Source: an uncultured Bacteroidales bacterium (GTDB taxonomy: Bacteria > Bacteroidota > Bacteroidia > Bacteroidales > Muribaculaceae). From it: a stretch of 39,300 bases of DNA. Made by a program: the position numbers and the translations under genes. The stretch spans positions 1 to 39,300 of the forward strand of contig CAMWNF010000009.1 in the NCBI GenBank assembly GCA_947175535.1, written 5' to 3'. This document shows, piece by piece, positions 14,798 to 23,069 of the stretch. The notes beneath the pieces are model-generated. The model was not told where the DNA came from. It searched no databases and was given only the letters and a program-made list of their open reading frames with translations. Within the stretch, counting starts at the first letter, position 1, and every line of letters begins with the position of its first letter.

Positions 14798-17763
14798 CAG
14801 GGAATCCAAAATTTCTTGAGACGGTTGCGCTCTATCTCCTCGACCGTTACGACGACCTGAGCGATTTAACCCTTGTGTTTCCGAACAAACGAAGCGCTAT
14901 GTTCCTGAAAAAATATATGCAGGAAGCACTTGTCAAAACATCGGCTGTGCCACGTTTCATGCCACGCTTTGCAACAATGGGTAATTTCGTATCGCGTTTT
15001 GCCACAAGACCCGAAATGCCTCGTCTCGAGCAACTTTTTCTTCTTTACGACTGCTATCGCCGTCTGTTGCGCGAGCTCGGAAGAGACGAGCAGTTAAGCG
15101 ATTTCGATAAATTTGTTTTCTGGGGTGGGATGATATTGGATGACTTCGATGACATTGACCGTCAGCTTGTCGATGCTTCGAAACTATTCAAGAACCTTAA
15201 AGATCTTAAAGAAATCAACTCCGATTATCTCGACGACGAGCAGAAACGGATTGTCCGTCAGATATGGGGAGAAAGCGCCCGTACAGCGGCGGTCACGGAA
15301 TTCTGGACACATGTCAATAACATAGATGGTGATAATCCTGAAGCCCGTTTTGTTTCTCTATGGCAATTACTTGGCAACCTTTATAAAAACTTCAAGACCG
15401 AACTTCAACGCCTTGGCATGGACACGGCTGGCGGACAGTTCCGCGACGCAGCTGCAATAATCCACGACTCGGACGCAGAGTCTCTCTCTCGCCGTCGTTA
15501 CGCTTTTATCGGGTTCAACGACCTCTCCAATGCGGAAACACTTATGCTGAAAAGGCTGAAAGACGTTGGTTCAGCAATATTCTTCTGGGACTTTGAGTCT
15601 CCGCTTCTCGATATCGCACTCGAAGGTCAATTAAAAAAACGGTTACAGCGCATACGCAAAACGTTCCCTATGCCCGACGACTTCGATGCGCCCGTGTGTA
15701 CCACTATCCCCGACATCGAAGTCCTTGCCGTACCATCAGGCATAGCACAGACAAAGTCTGTCACCGACATACTTGAAAATTGGGAAGCCGAAGGCGTAAT
15801 CAATGCTGCCGATGCCATCGAGACCGCTGTAGTGCTTCCTGACGAAAAATTACTGATGCCTCTGCTGTTATCAATTCCCGAGTCAATTCCTGCGGTTAAT
15901 ATTACGATGGGAGTACCGTTCAATGACACTGCATTCGCATCGATGCTCCATTCAGTAATAGCGATGCAACTGCGCGCCCGGGAAATCAGAGGTAGGATTC
16001 ATTTTTATTACGCCGACGTGATTCAACTTCTCTCACACCCTCACGTCCAGGTAATCGCACCCGAAACTGCTGAAAACATCAAACGTTATATCTCGAAAAA
16101 CAATCTTTTCAATCTCGACGCAGTGTCGCTCTGTGAGGAGTATCCTGAACTTGCCTACCTCTTCAATCCCGTAAAAGGTCTTGATAGCTCTGATGAGATA
16201 TGCAATTACATGTCGGAGCTTATTGACGGACTTTCCCAAGCACTAAAAGCCAATGCCAAAGCTCCGCAAGGTGGTCTGCCGGAAATCGAGATGCTCGATT
16301 ATTTCAAATCCGGTCTTGACGACCTCAAACGTCTGACCGACGCTTACTCCATAACAATGAACGAGGGTACCTATTTCGCTTTGTTCGAACGCCTCATGCA
16401 ATCGCGTCGCATCGACCTTCAAGGCACACCTCTGCGAGGTATGCAGATAATGGGTGTGCTTGAGACTCGTGCTCTCGACTTCGACAATCTTGTCATCCTG
16501 TCTATGAATGAAAATAGTTTTCCACGCAAAAGCTATATGCGCACGATGATTCCTAACAATCTGCGTATAGGCTACGGAATGAACACCATCGACCGGCAGG
16601 ACGCCCTCTACACATATTATTTCTATCGCTTGTTATCTCGCGCACGAAGGGTAAAACTTATCTACGATTCGCGGACAGGCTCGTTCGGCGCAGGCGAGGT
16701 GTCCCGCTTCATCGCCCAACTCCGCCACATTACCCCCGAAGGTACGGTGAGCTTCAGCTCCATGCAGTTTCCGTCCGATTTTAATTCGCCGTCTGCGATT
16801 TCTGTTCCGAAAGACCGGACGGTCATACAACTGCTCGAACGCTTTCGTCCCGGCGGCAACGCAAACCTGTCGGCAAGCGCGCTGAAAGACTACAAGAAAT
16901 GCCGTCTGAGATTCTACCTTCGTTTTGTAAGAAATCTGCGTGGTGATGACGACATAACCGACTACATCTCTGCTTCAGCTTATGGAACAATTGTCCATAA
17001 AGTCGCTGAAATTCTCTTTTCTCCATACGAAGGGAAGCTAATCACGGCAGATATTATATCGGAATTCCTTGACAGACCCGGATTTCTCGAGAAACTTATA
17101 TCCGACACAGTTTTTGACCTCTACTACCGCAACGCACGATATAGTTCACCTGAATCTATGCCCGCTGAAGGAACAGTGACTTGCTCCGTGATAAATCTTT
17201 ACATGCGTAAGATGCTTGAGATTGAGCGCGAAAACTGTAAAATATCTCCGTTCCGCTTCATTAAGGGAGAGATGAAGATTTCGAGTCCGCCGTGGCGCAT
17301 TTCCGACAATCTCGAAGTCAATTTCAAGATGTCGATAGACCGCGTTGACGAAATCGCACCCGGCTACCTCCGTTTCATAGATTATAAGACTGGTTCTGAC
17401 AAGGTCGAAAACACGACTGTCGAAAAAATCCTTAAACGCGAACGTCACGATGACGATGCCGTGTTCCAGCTACTTACCTACTGCATAGCTTATCACGACA
17501 TGGTCGACCCGGATTGCGCCATAAAACCCGTTGTCTACCCTTTCCGCATCCTTGCCTCTACAGGGGAGATTCCTCAGATAACCGTTGACAAACAGGTAAT
17601 GGATGACTACAGGGATTTTGCCGATGAATTTCGCGCCGGACTCTTCGATATGATTTCCGAGATATTCGCTCCGGACATTCCCTTTGACCAGGCTACTGAC
17701 CCCAAATCATGTAAATTCTGTCCGTTTCTTGATCTTTGCGGTCGTACAGTGCCTGAATTCTGA
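14794..17763 (+). CDS. AddB-like PD-(D/E)XK nuclease with Fe-S cysteines
   Basis: The 989-residue protein resembles AddB of double-strand break resection complexes. The N-terminus has LVFPNKRSAMFLKKYM in place of a working Walker A, so the helicase half is probably inactive. The C-terminal third has the RecB-type nuclease: YGTIVHKVAE, RVDEIAPGYLRFIDYKTG (catalytic Asp and Lys). A 4Fe-4S site is suggested by Cys in KKCRLRFY and a C-x2-C-x5-C trio at 973, 976 and 982. The partner AddA helicase is not in the window. It overlaps holB by four bases and is followed 12 bases later by hemW. Confidence 0.85.
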   Translation: MTGNPKFLETVALYLLDRYDDLSDLTLVFPNKRSAMFLKKYMQEALVKTSAVPRFMPRFATMGNFVSRFATRPEMPRLEQLFLLYDCYRRLLRELGRDEQLSDFDKFVFWGGMILDDFDDIDRQLVDASKLFKNLKDLKEINSDYLDDEQKRIVRQIWGESARTAAVTEFWTHVNNIDGDNPEARFVSLWQLLGNLYKNFKTELQRLGMDTAGGQFRDAAAIIHDSDAESLSRRRYAFIGFNDLSNAETLMLKRLKDVGSAIFFWDFESPLLDIALEGQLKKRLQRIRKTFPMPDDFDAPVCTTIPDIEVLAVPSGIAQTKSVTDILENWEAEGVINAADAIETAVVLPDEKLLMPLLLSIPESIPAVNITMGVPFNDTAFASMLHSVIAMQLRAREIRGRIHFYYADVIQLLSHPHVQVIAPETAENIKRYISKNNLFNLDAVSLCEEYPELAYLFNPVKGLDSSDEICNYMSELIDGLSQALKANAKAPQGGLPEIEMLDYFKSGLDDLKRLTDAYSITMNEGTYFALFERLMQSRRIDLQGTPLRGMQIMGVLETRALDFDNLVILSMNENSFPRKSYMRTMIPNNLRIGYGMNTIDRQDALYTYYFYRLLSRARRVKLIYDSRTGSFGAGEVSRFIAQLRHITPEGTVSFSSMQFPSDFNSPSAISVPKDRTVIQLLERFRPGGNANLSASALKDYKKCRLRFYLRFVRNLRGDDDITDYISASAYGTIVHKVAEILFSPYEGKLITADIISEFLDRPGFLEKLISDTVFDLYYRNARYSSPESMPAEGTVTCSVINLYMRKMLEIERENCKISPFRFIKGEMKISSPPWRISDNLEVNFKMSIDRVDEIAPGYLRFIDYKTGSDKVENTTVEKILKRERHDDDAVFQLLTYCIAYHDMVDPDCAIKPVVYPFRILASTGEIPQITVDKQVMDDYRDFADEFRAGLFDMISEIFAPDIPFDQATDPKSCKFCPFLDLCGRTVPEF

Positions 17764-17775
17764 TGATATAACCAT

Positions 17776-18867
17776 ATGGCAGGGCTTTACATCCACATTC
17801 CTTTTTGCCATAGCAAGTGCATCTACTGTGACTTCTATTCAATGCCACAGACCGCCCGACTTGATGCACTCCTTGATGCACTGGCGCGCGAATATGAATT
17901 AAGGAGAGACGAAATAACCGCTCCATTCACGACTGTCTATATCGGTGGTGGCACTCCATCCATAGTCGACCCTGCCAAACTTGCTCGTCTCTGCAAGGCA
18001 TTGCCCATGTCTGACGCAGAAGAATTTACAATTGAGGTCAATCCCGAGGATGTAACCGCGGAGCGTATAAAGGCTTGGCGCGACATCGGAATAAATCGTA
18101 TCAGTATGGGCATACAGTCATTCGATGATAATGAATTGCATGCAATCCGTCGCCGTCACAGCGCAGCCGATGTAATGAAAGCTTTGGACATGCTGCTTGA
18201 AGGTGGTATAAATAATATATCGTGCGACCTGATATATGGACTGCCGGGACAGTCTCTTATGTCATGGCAAGATTCGCTGAAACGGCTTCTTGATTACCGT
18301 TTGCCTCATATTTCGGCATACTGTCTTTCTTATGAACCGGGCACCGCTCTCCATGTACGTATGAGTGCCGGAAAAGTTACCCCTACCGATGATGAAACGC
18401 TTGAAATAATGTATTCCAACTTGTGCCGAGCTACTGCCGATGCGGGATATGAACATTATGAGATATCGAATTTTTCTCTGCCCGGCATGCGTTCACGACA
18501 TAATTCTTCATATTGGACAGGCACTCCCTATCTCGGACTCGGTCCAGGTGCACATAGTTATGATGGAAAGACCAGGCGTTTCAATCCCGGCAAGCTCAAA
18601 GAATATATCGACTCAGCCTCAATAACAGTCGTTGACGAAGAAACCGAAGACGAACGTTTCAATGATTTGTTGATAACAGCGCTCCGCACTGCCGACGGTC
18701 TCGATTTTTCAGAATTGACACCTGAGCGTGCTGAATACCTCAATAATGCCGTAAAACCGTTTATCGCCAATGGTCAGATTATCACTAACGAAATAGGGCG
18801 GCTGAGGATTTCCGAAGCCGCTTGGTTCCGCAGCGATGCAATACTCCGCGAACTTATTATAGCATAA
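17776..18867 (+). CDS. hemW: Radical SAM heme chaperone HemW
   Basis: The 363-residue protein starts MAGLYIHIPFCHSKCIYCDFY, with the radical-SAM cluster cysteines Cys11, Cys15 and Cys18, then YIGGGTPS, EVNPEDV, RISMGIQSFDD and DLIYGLPGQ. The ISNFS...H...YW motif near residue 230 is typical of HemW rather than the coproporphyrinogen dehydrogenase HemN. HemW is thought to insert heme into respiratory proteins; the classic annotation as oxygen-independent coproporphyrinogen oxidase is often wrong. It is the last gene of the mlaE operon. Confidence 0.93.
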   Translation: MAGLYIHIPFCHSKCIYCDFYSMPQTARLDALLDALAREYELRRDEITAPFTTVYIGGGTPSIVDPAKLARLCKALPMSDAEEFTIEVNPEDVTAERIKAWRDIGINRISMGIQSFDDNELHAIRRRHSAADVMKALDMLLEGGINNISCDLIYGLPGQSLMSWQDSLKRLLDYRLPHISAYCLSYEPGTALHVRMSAGKVTPTDDETLEIMYSNLCRATADAGYEHYEISNFSLPGMRSRHNSSYWTGTPYLGLGPGAHSYDGKTRRFNPGKLKEYIDSASITVVDEETEDERFNDLLITALRTADGLDFSELTPERAEYLNNAVKPFIANGQIITNEIGRLRISEAAWFRSDAILRELIIA

Positions 18868-18900
18868 AAAAGCGTTATGCCTGGTTCAGACACAACGCCT
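18866..18900 (-). terminator. Terminator for the OmpA lipoprotein gene
   Basis: Minus-strand GGCGTT/AACGCT (18899-18894 with 18876-18871) form a stem with an imperfect inner extension, followed by TTTTTT. The plus-strand reading has no T tract. Confidence 0.65.
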
Positions 18901-18923
18901 ATAATTCTTATATGTTTATTTGC

Positions 18924-19628
18924 TTAATGCAGTGTTCCTGCTTCAGCCTGCTGAATCATTTCTTTACTTGCTGTAATATAGATTTCAACGCGGCGGTTCT
19001 GTGCACGACCTGCAGCCGTGTCATTCGATGCTACATAATCTGCCATCGGAATTCCCTTGGCTGTCAGACGTGTGGGTGACACTCCGCTATTTACAAGGTA
19101 GCTCAATACAGCACCTGCACGTTCGTTTGAAAGTTTTTCATTGACGGCAAACGAGCCTGTATTATCAGTGAAACCGAGTATCTGCACATCCGTGCCGGGA
19201 TTCTGAATAAGCGACTGGGCGAAACGCGAAAGGTCAGCCTGTGCCTGTGCGTTAAGTGTATATTTTCCTGTCGGGAAAAGAATGCCGCCGTCAAATGTCA
19301 CCTTGATTGCACGCAGACCGTTCTGGTCAGTAGTTTCTTCGACTTTAGCCTGATTGGCAAGTTGTTCCTGCAGTTCCTTCTGCTGTTTGTCCATACGATT
19401 ACCGATAAGCGTTCCGGCACCTGCTCCGACAGCTGCTCCGATAGCCGAGCCGATAGCCGCACCTTTGCCACCGCCAATCAGCGCGCCGAGACCTGCGCCG
19501 ACAGCCGCACCGCCGCCGCCACCGATTAAAGCGCCCTTACCTGTATTTGTCATTGTCGAACATGATGTCTCACCTACGAGCAGTGATACGCTTATAAGCG
19601 CTATTCCTGCGAATTTCAATACTTTCAT
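18924..19628 (-). CDS. OmpA family lipoprotein with glycine-zipper domain
   Basis: The 234-residue protein has a lipoprotein signal ending TSC (Cys23), a glycine-zipper stretch of repeated GA/GG motifs (about 30-76), a short charged linker and a C-terminal OmpA peptidoglycan-binding domain (about 105-225) with TDNTGSFAVNEKLSNERAGAVLSYL and the NRRVEI end motif. It should anchor the outer membrane to peptidoglycan. The start is fixed by the signal sequence. It is transcribed alone and ends at the terminator beside hemW. Confidence 0.92.
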   Translation of the reverse strand: MKVLKFAGIALISVSLLVGETSCSTMTNTGKGALIGGGGGAAVGAGLGALIGGGKGAAIGSAIGAAVGAGAGTLIGNRMDKQQKELQEQLANQAKVEETTDQNGLRAIKVTFDGGILFPTGKYTLNAQAQADLSRFAQSLIQNPGTDVQILGFTDNTGSFAVNEKLSNERAGAVLSYLVNSGVSPTRLTAKGIPMADYVASNDTAAGRAQNRRVEIYITASKEMIQQAEAGTLH

Positions 19629-19713
19629 GAGTTTTATTTATTTGAATGTTATATTTCTGTTTTATTCGGTATATTACCGTTATGATAAAAATACAAATTA
19701 ACTATAGTTTATG

Positions 19714-19746
19714 TTTGCTGCGAATCGGAAAAATTAACTAATTTTG
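19714..19746 (+). promoter_or_regulatory. Promoter of the EamA transporter gene
   Basis: TTTG at 19714-19717 and TAATTTTG at 19739-19746, with a 21-base spacer. The -7 box includes a TTG that would otherwise be an upstream in-frame start, so the ATG at 19777 is preferred. Confidence 0.6.
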
Positions 19747-19776
19747 TACAAAATCTCAGTGTCCGGAAATAATAGT

Positions 19777-20700
19777 ATGCTCAATTTTTCCAAATCAAAA
19801 AGTCAGAAGGCTATGGTGCTCGGTCACATAGGAGCAATCATAACCGTTGCCATTTGGGGAGGCTCTTTTGTTTCTACCAAAGTGCTTCTTGACAATGGCA
19901 TGAATCCCGCTGAGATTTACGTCTACCGTTTTTTCCTTGCCTATATTCTCGTCCTCTTCATGAGTCACAAGCGGCTTTGGGCAAACTCCGTACGCGACGA
20001 ACTTTTGTTTGCATTATGCGGCATAACGGGAGGTTCGATTTATTTTCTCGCCGAGAACACCGCTCTTGAATACACACTCACAACCAACGTCTCCCTTTTG
20101 ACCTCTACATCACCGCTTATAACATCGTTGCTTGTCGGACTCATATATAAAAGCGAACGACCGTCACGAGGCATGCTTATCGGCTCATTCATCGCTTTCA
20201 TGGGCGTGGGATGCGTGATATTCAACAGTAGTTTCAACCTGCAGATACGCCCTCTCGGCGACATACTTTCTATTCTTGCCGCTTTCAGCTGGGCGGTCTA
20301 CAGCCTTGTACTCCGCAAGCTAAATGTTGTTTACGATTTATGGTTTATCACCCGCAAGACGTTCTTCTATGGTGTCATAACCGCTGTACCATTCGTGCTT
20401 TCCGAGCCGCTCAACAATCCTGCAGAGCTGATGGATAATCCGGCGGTTGTCTCCAACCTGCTCTTCCTCGGCATTGGAGCCTCTATGATAGCTTATTATT
20501 TCTGGGCTAAAATCATTAAGCAGGTCGGTGCGGTCAAAGCCAATAATTACATGTATTTACAGTCGATTTTCACTCTTGTGATTTCTGCGATAGCAATCCA
20601 CGAACGCATCTCGATTGTCGGTATATTCGGTTGCTGCATGATACTCGGCGGATTGTGGCTCGGCGACCGACTATCCCAGACATGGCGCAAACAAGGCTGA
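19777..20700 (+). CDS. EamA/DMT family transporter
   Basis: The 307-residue protein has about ten hydrophobic segments in two repeats, typical of the drug/metabolite transporter superfamily: first repeat VAIWGGSFVSTKVLLDNGMNP, second repeat LAAFSWAVYSLVLRKL. Substrates range from amino acids to nucleosides and cannot be assigned. The upstream TTG at 19744 would add 11 residues but lies in the promoter box. It faces the AlkD-like gene with only a 4-base gap and no terminator between them. Confidence 0.9.
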   Translation: MLNFSKSKSQKAMVLGHIGAIITVAIWGGSFVSTKVLLDNGMNPAEIYVYRFFLAYILVLFMSHKRLWANSVRDELLFALCGITGGSIYFLAENTALEYTLTTNVSLLTSTSPLITSLLVGLIYKSERPSRGMLIGSFIAFMGVGCVIFNSSFNLQIRPLGDILSILAAFSWAVYSLVLRKLNVVYDLWFITRKTFFYGVITAVPFVLSEPLNNPAELMDNPAVVSNLLFLGIGASMIAYYFWAKIIKQVGAVKANNYMYLQSIFTLVISAIAIHERISIVGIFGCCMILGGLWLGDRLSQTWRKQG

Positions 20701-20704
20701 TACA

Positions 20705-21268
20705 TTATTCCTCTTCAAGCATCCAGAGACATTCATCTTTTAGCTGCGCCGCAAGAGTGATGCAACGCTTGTCAGTCTCCGATGAAAGTGCTTTCTCGGC
20801 ATATCTTAGCGCATCCCTGACATCAATGTTCAATAAATTGAATTTCAGCCTGAGACCGGTGTAACGTGCCATTCTGTCTGACGAACCGGCAAGTTCATCG
20901 GCGAGAGAAGCTGCATATCCCAAATGTTTCAACAGCTTTAGACACAAAACGTCCGCTACCTCTTCTGCAGGTATGTCGGCAATCCATCGGCGCGCATCGT
21001 CTATTGTGAAGTCTTCTTGTTTGACAAGCATCGGCGCGATGAGCATACTCTCGCGTGTCGTCTTATTCGCCCATAGACTTTCTGCCATTTCTCTACTATG
21101 CGGAGATTTCAATGCTATTTCACTGATTTGCGGAAGATTCAAGCCGAAAATAATTCTGAACGGACTGCCGCTGCGACGGAGCGTGTCGGCAATCACACCG
21201 TTTCTCATCGCAAAAAAATTGCGTTTGACCGTCTGCATGTCGCTGAATGATGTTTCTCCTTTGTCCAT
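20705..21268 (-). CDS. DNA alkylation repair (AlkD-like, HEAT-repeat) protein
   Basis: The 187-residue all-helical sequence has HEAT-like segments (SREMAESLWANKTTRESMLIAPMLV, ARRWIADIPAEEVADVLCLKLLKHLGYAASLADEL) that I associate with AlkD-like DNA glycosylases. It is shorter than characterised AlkD (about 235 residues). Some members only bind DNA, so catalytic activity is not assured. Its -7 box ends four bases upstream of the ATG, so the mRNA may be nearly leaderless, or a later start (Met11) is used. It shares a divergent promoter region with hisS. Confidence 0.65.
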   Translation of the reverse strand: MDKGETSFSDMQTVKRNFFAMRNGVIADTLRRSGSPFRIIFGLNLPQISEIALKSPHSREMAESLWANKTTRESMLIAPMLVKQEDFTIDDARRWIADIPAEEVADVLCLKLLKHLGYAASLADELAGSSDRMARYTGLRLKFNLLNIDVRDALRYAEKALSSETDKRCITLAAQLKDECLWMLEEE

Positions 21269-21270
21269 AT

Positions 21271-21302
21271 CGCAAAATTACTAATTTTTATGTAATTTTG
21301 CG
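21271..21302. promoter_or_regulatory. Inverted repeat carrying two divergent -7 boxes
   Basis: CGCAAAATTAC (21271-21281) and GTAATTTTGCG (21292-21302) are perfect 11-bp inverted arms, 10 bases apart. Each contains TAATTTTG: one directs the AlkD-like gene leftward, the other hisS rightward. The -33 elements are poor on both sides. Confidence 0.7.
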
Positions 21303-21323
21303 CCGTTAAATCAATTCAATAAA

Positions 21324-22685
21324 ATGGCACAGAAACCATCTATCCCAAAGGGGACCCGAGACTTCACGCCTGACGAAATGGCGAAGCGCAACTATATATT
21401 CGACACCATCCGCACTGTTTTCCGTCTGTTCGGTTTCCGTCAGATAGAGACTCCTGCTATGGAAAATCTCTCGACACTAATGGGTAAATATGGTGAGGAA
21501 GGCGACCGTCTTCTTTTCAAGATACTCAACTCCGGCGATTATCTCAACGGTGTTGACCGCTCACTCATCGACAACAACGAGACCGTCAGACTCGCTGCTA
21601 AAATCTGCGAGAAAGGTCTCCGTTATGACCTCACTGTGCCGTTCGCCCGTTTCGTCGTTCAGCACCGCAACGACCTGCAGTTGCCGTTCAAACGCTTTCA
21701 AATTCAACCGGTTTGGCGTGCCGACCGTCCCCAGAAAGGACGCTATCGCGAATTCTATCAGTGCGACGCGGATGTGGTTGGAAGCGAATCTCTCTATAAC
21801 GAGGTCGAACTCCTCCAGCTTATCGACGAAGTATTCGCTCGTTTGGGCATACGCATTGCAATCAAACTCAACAACCGAAAAGTCCTCGCCGGCATTGCAG
21901 AAGTCATCGGCGAACCCGATAAACTTATAGATATAACCGTAGCGATTGACAAAATCGATAAAATCGGCATTGACAAAGTCAACGAAGAACTCGCCGACCG
22001 GGGGCTTTCGTCAGAGGCAATCTCCTCACTGCAACCGATACTCGCCATCAACGGAACTCTTGAAGAGCGGCTCAATGCTCTCGACAGAGTCCTCGCTGGC
22101 AATGAGACAGGCCGTAAAGGAGTAGAAGAACTTCGATTTGTGGCGTCAACAACCGTCAGTCTCGGACTGAGAGCCGAACTCGACCTTGATGTATCACTCG
22201 CTCGCGGTCTCAACTATTATACAGGCACAATTATCGAAGTCAAAGCCCTTGATGTCGAAATAGGCAGTATAACCGGAGGCGGTCGTTATGATAATCTTAC
22301 CGGAGTGTTCGGCATGCCCGGGCTGTCTGGCGTAGGCATATCGTTCGGTGCAGACCGCATCTACGATGTGCTGAATACCCTCGACCTCTATCCAGCCGGC
22401 ACACGCGAGGCTTCAAAAATAATTTTCACCAATTTCGGTGAAAAAGAAGCCGACGCATCCCTTAAAGTAATAAAACGACTCCGTGACGCAGGAATATCAG
22501 CCGAACTTTATCCCGAGTCCGCAAAAATGAAAAAACAACTCGGTTATGCCGACTCGATGCATATTCCCTTTGTCGGTATTATTGGAGAAAGTGAGATTGC
22601 CCAAAATATGATGACGCTCAAAAATCTCGCCACAGGCGAACAGCAGTCTCTCACTATCGAAGGATTGATATCCGCTCTCAGTTAA
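21324..22685 (+). CDS. hisS: Histidine--tRNA ligase
   Basis: The 453-residue class II synthetase has [18 protein letters not shown] at the start, motif 2 [26 protein letters not shown] (about 126-151), the histidine-A loop [11 protein letters not shown] and motif 3 GGGRYDNL...[10 protein letters not shown], followed by the anticodon-binding domain. It charges the tRNA-His encoded at 11394-11468. The start follows from the conserved N-terminus and the TAATTTTG box 23 bases upstream. It is followed by a terminator and is probably monocistronic. Confidence 0.97.
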   Translation: MAQKPSIPKGTRDFTPDEMAKRNYIFDTIRTVFRLFGFRQIETPAMENLSTLMGKYGEEGDRLLFKILNSGDYLNGVDRSLIDNNETVRLAAKICEKGLRYDLTVPFARFVVQHRNDLQLPFKRFQIQPVWRADRPQKGRYREFYQCDADVVGSESLYNEVELLQLIDEVFARLGIRIAIKLNNRKVLAGIAEVIGEPDKLIDITVAIDKIDKIGIDKVNEELADRGLSSEAISSLQPILAINGTLEERLNALDRVLAGNETGRKGVEELRFVASTTVSLGLRAELDLDVSLARGLNYYTGTIIEVKALDVEIGSITGGGRYDNLTGVFGMPGLSGVGISFGADRIYDVLNTLDLYPAGTREASKIIFTNFGEKEADASLKVIKRLRDAGISAELYPESAKMKKQLGYADSMHIPFVGIIGESEIAQNMMTLKNLATGEQQSLTIEGLISALS

Positions 22686-22715
22686 TAATAATAACGCAAT
22701 TCGTAATATAAAAAT

Positions 22716-22757
22716 AAGAGCGTGAGCATATTTGATATGTCCACGCTCTTTGCTTAT
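22716..22757 (+). terminator. hisS terminator
   Basis: AAGAGCGTG (22716-22724) pairs with CACGCTCTT (22742-22750), and CATAT/ATATG pair inside. The T tract is modest. Confidence 0.7.
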
Positions 22758-22779
22758 CTTTAAGGACTGTTGTAATAAC

Positions 22780-22855
22780 AAAAAAATTATCCGTCATCAC
22801 GACGAATAATCTTCTTACCTTAAATCTAATACCATGAAAAACTGATGCAAAGTTA
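22780..22855 (-). ncRNA. Candidate mini-transcript: -7 box, 6-codon ORF, terminator
   Basis: Read on the minus strand: TAACTTTG (22855-22848) as a -7 box, then ATG GTA TTA GAT TTA AGG TAA (22835-22815, peptide MVLDLR), then ATTATTCGTC/GACGGATAAT with a GTGAT loop (22810-22786) and seven T residues. The layout is that of a leader-peptide attenuator or small RNA, about 60 nt. Upstream, TTATGTT-ATAC-AACATAA (22862-22879) is a palindrome near the -33 position. No gene follows on this strand before hisS, so it may be a stand-alone small RNA. The TTG-to-box spacing is only 16, so the promoter is imperfect. Confidence 0.45.
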
Positions 22856-22980
22856 TACTTTTTATGTTATACAACATAATTTTCCAAATAAAAATCTTCC
22901 ATATTTGACAAAATTTAACATTTTGAGCATCTTTTGCAGTAGTATAGTGATTTTCGATGCTACAAAAACAAATTCTCATA

Positions 22981-23011
22981 TTTGGCGGGACTGATATTTT
23001 CATTAATTTTG
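22981..23011 (+). promoter_or_regulatory. Promoter of the nnr-dprA operon
   Basis: TTTG at 22981-22984, exactly 19 bases, then TAATTTTG at 23004-23011: a consensus Bacteroidetes promoter. The predicted leader is about 50 nt. Confidence 0.8.
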
Positions 23012-23069
23012 TAATGCTTATATATCCTACTCCACTGACGCATCAAGGAGCGGTTGCGGCACAGTATCT

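Larger units (their letters stand above)
22686..23069. other. Intergenic region between hisS and nnr
   Basis: This 384-base AT-rich stretch holds the hisS terminator, the minus-strand mini-transcript and its palindrome, and the nnr promoter. I see no other coding sequence; the short open frames have no family signature. Confidence 0.6.

Noticed and set aside
13676-17763. Holliday-junction or CRISPR-associated nuclease role for the AddB-like gene
   Set aside because: The domain order and Fe-S cysteines fit AddB-type exonuclease, and no cas genes are present.
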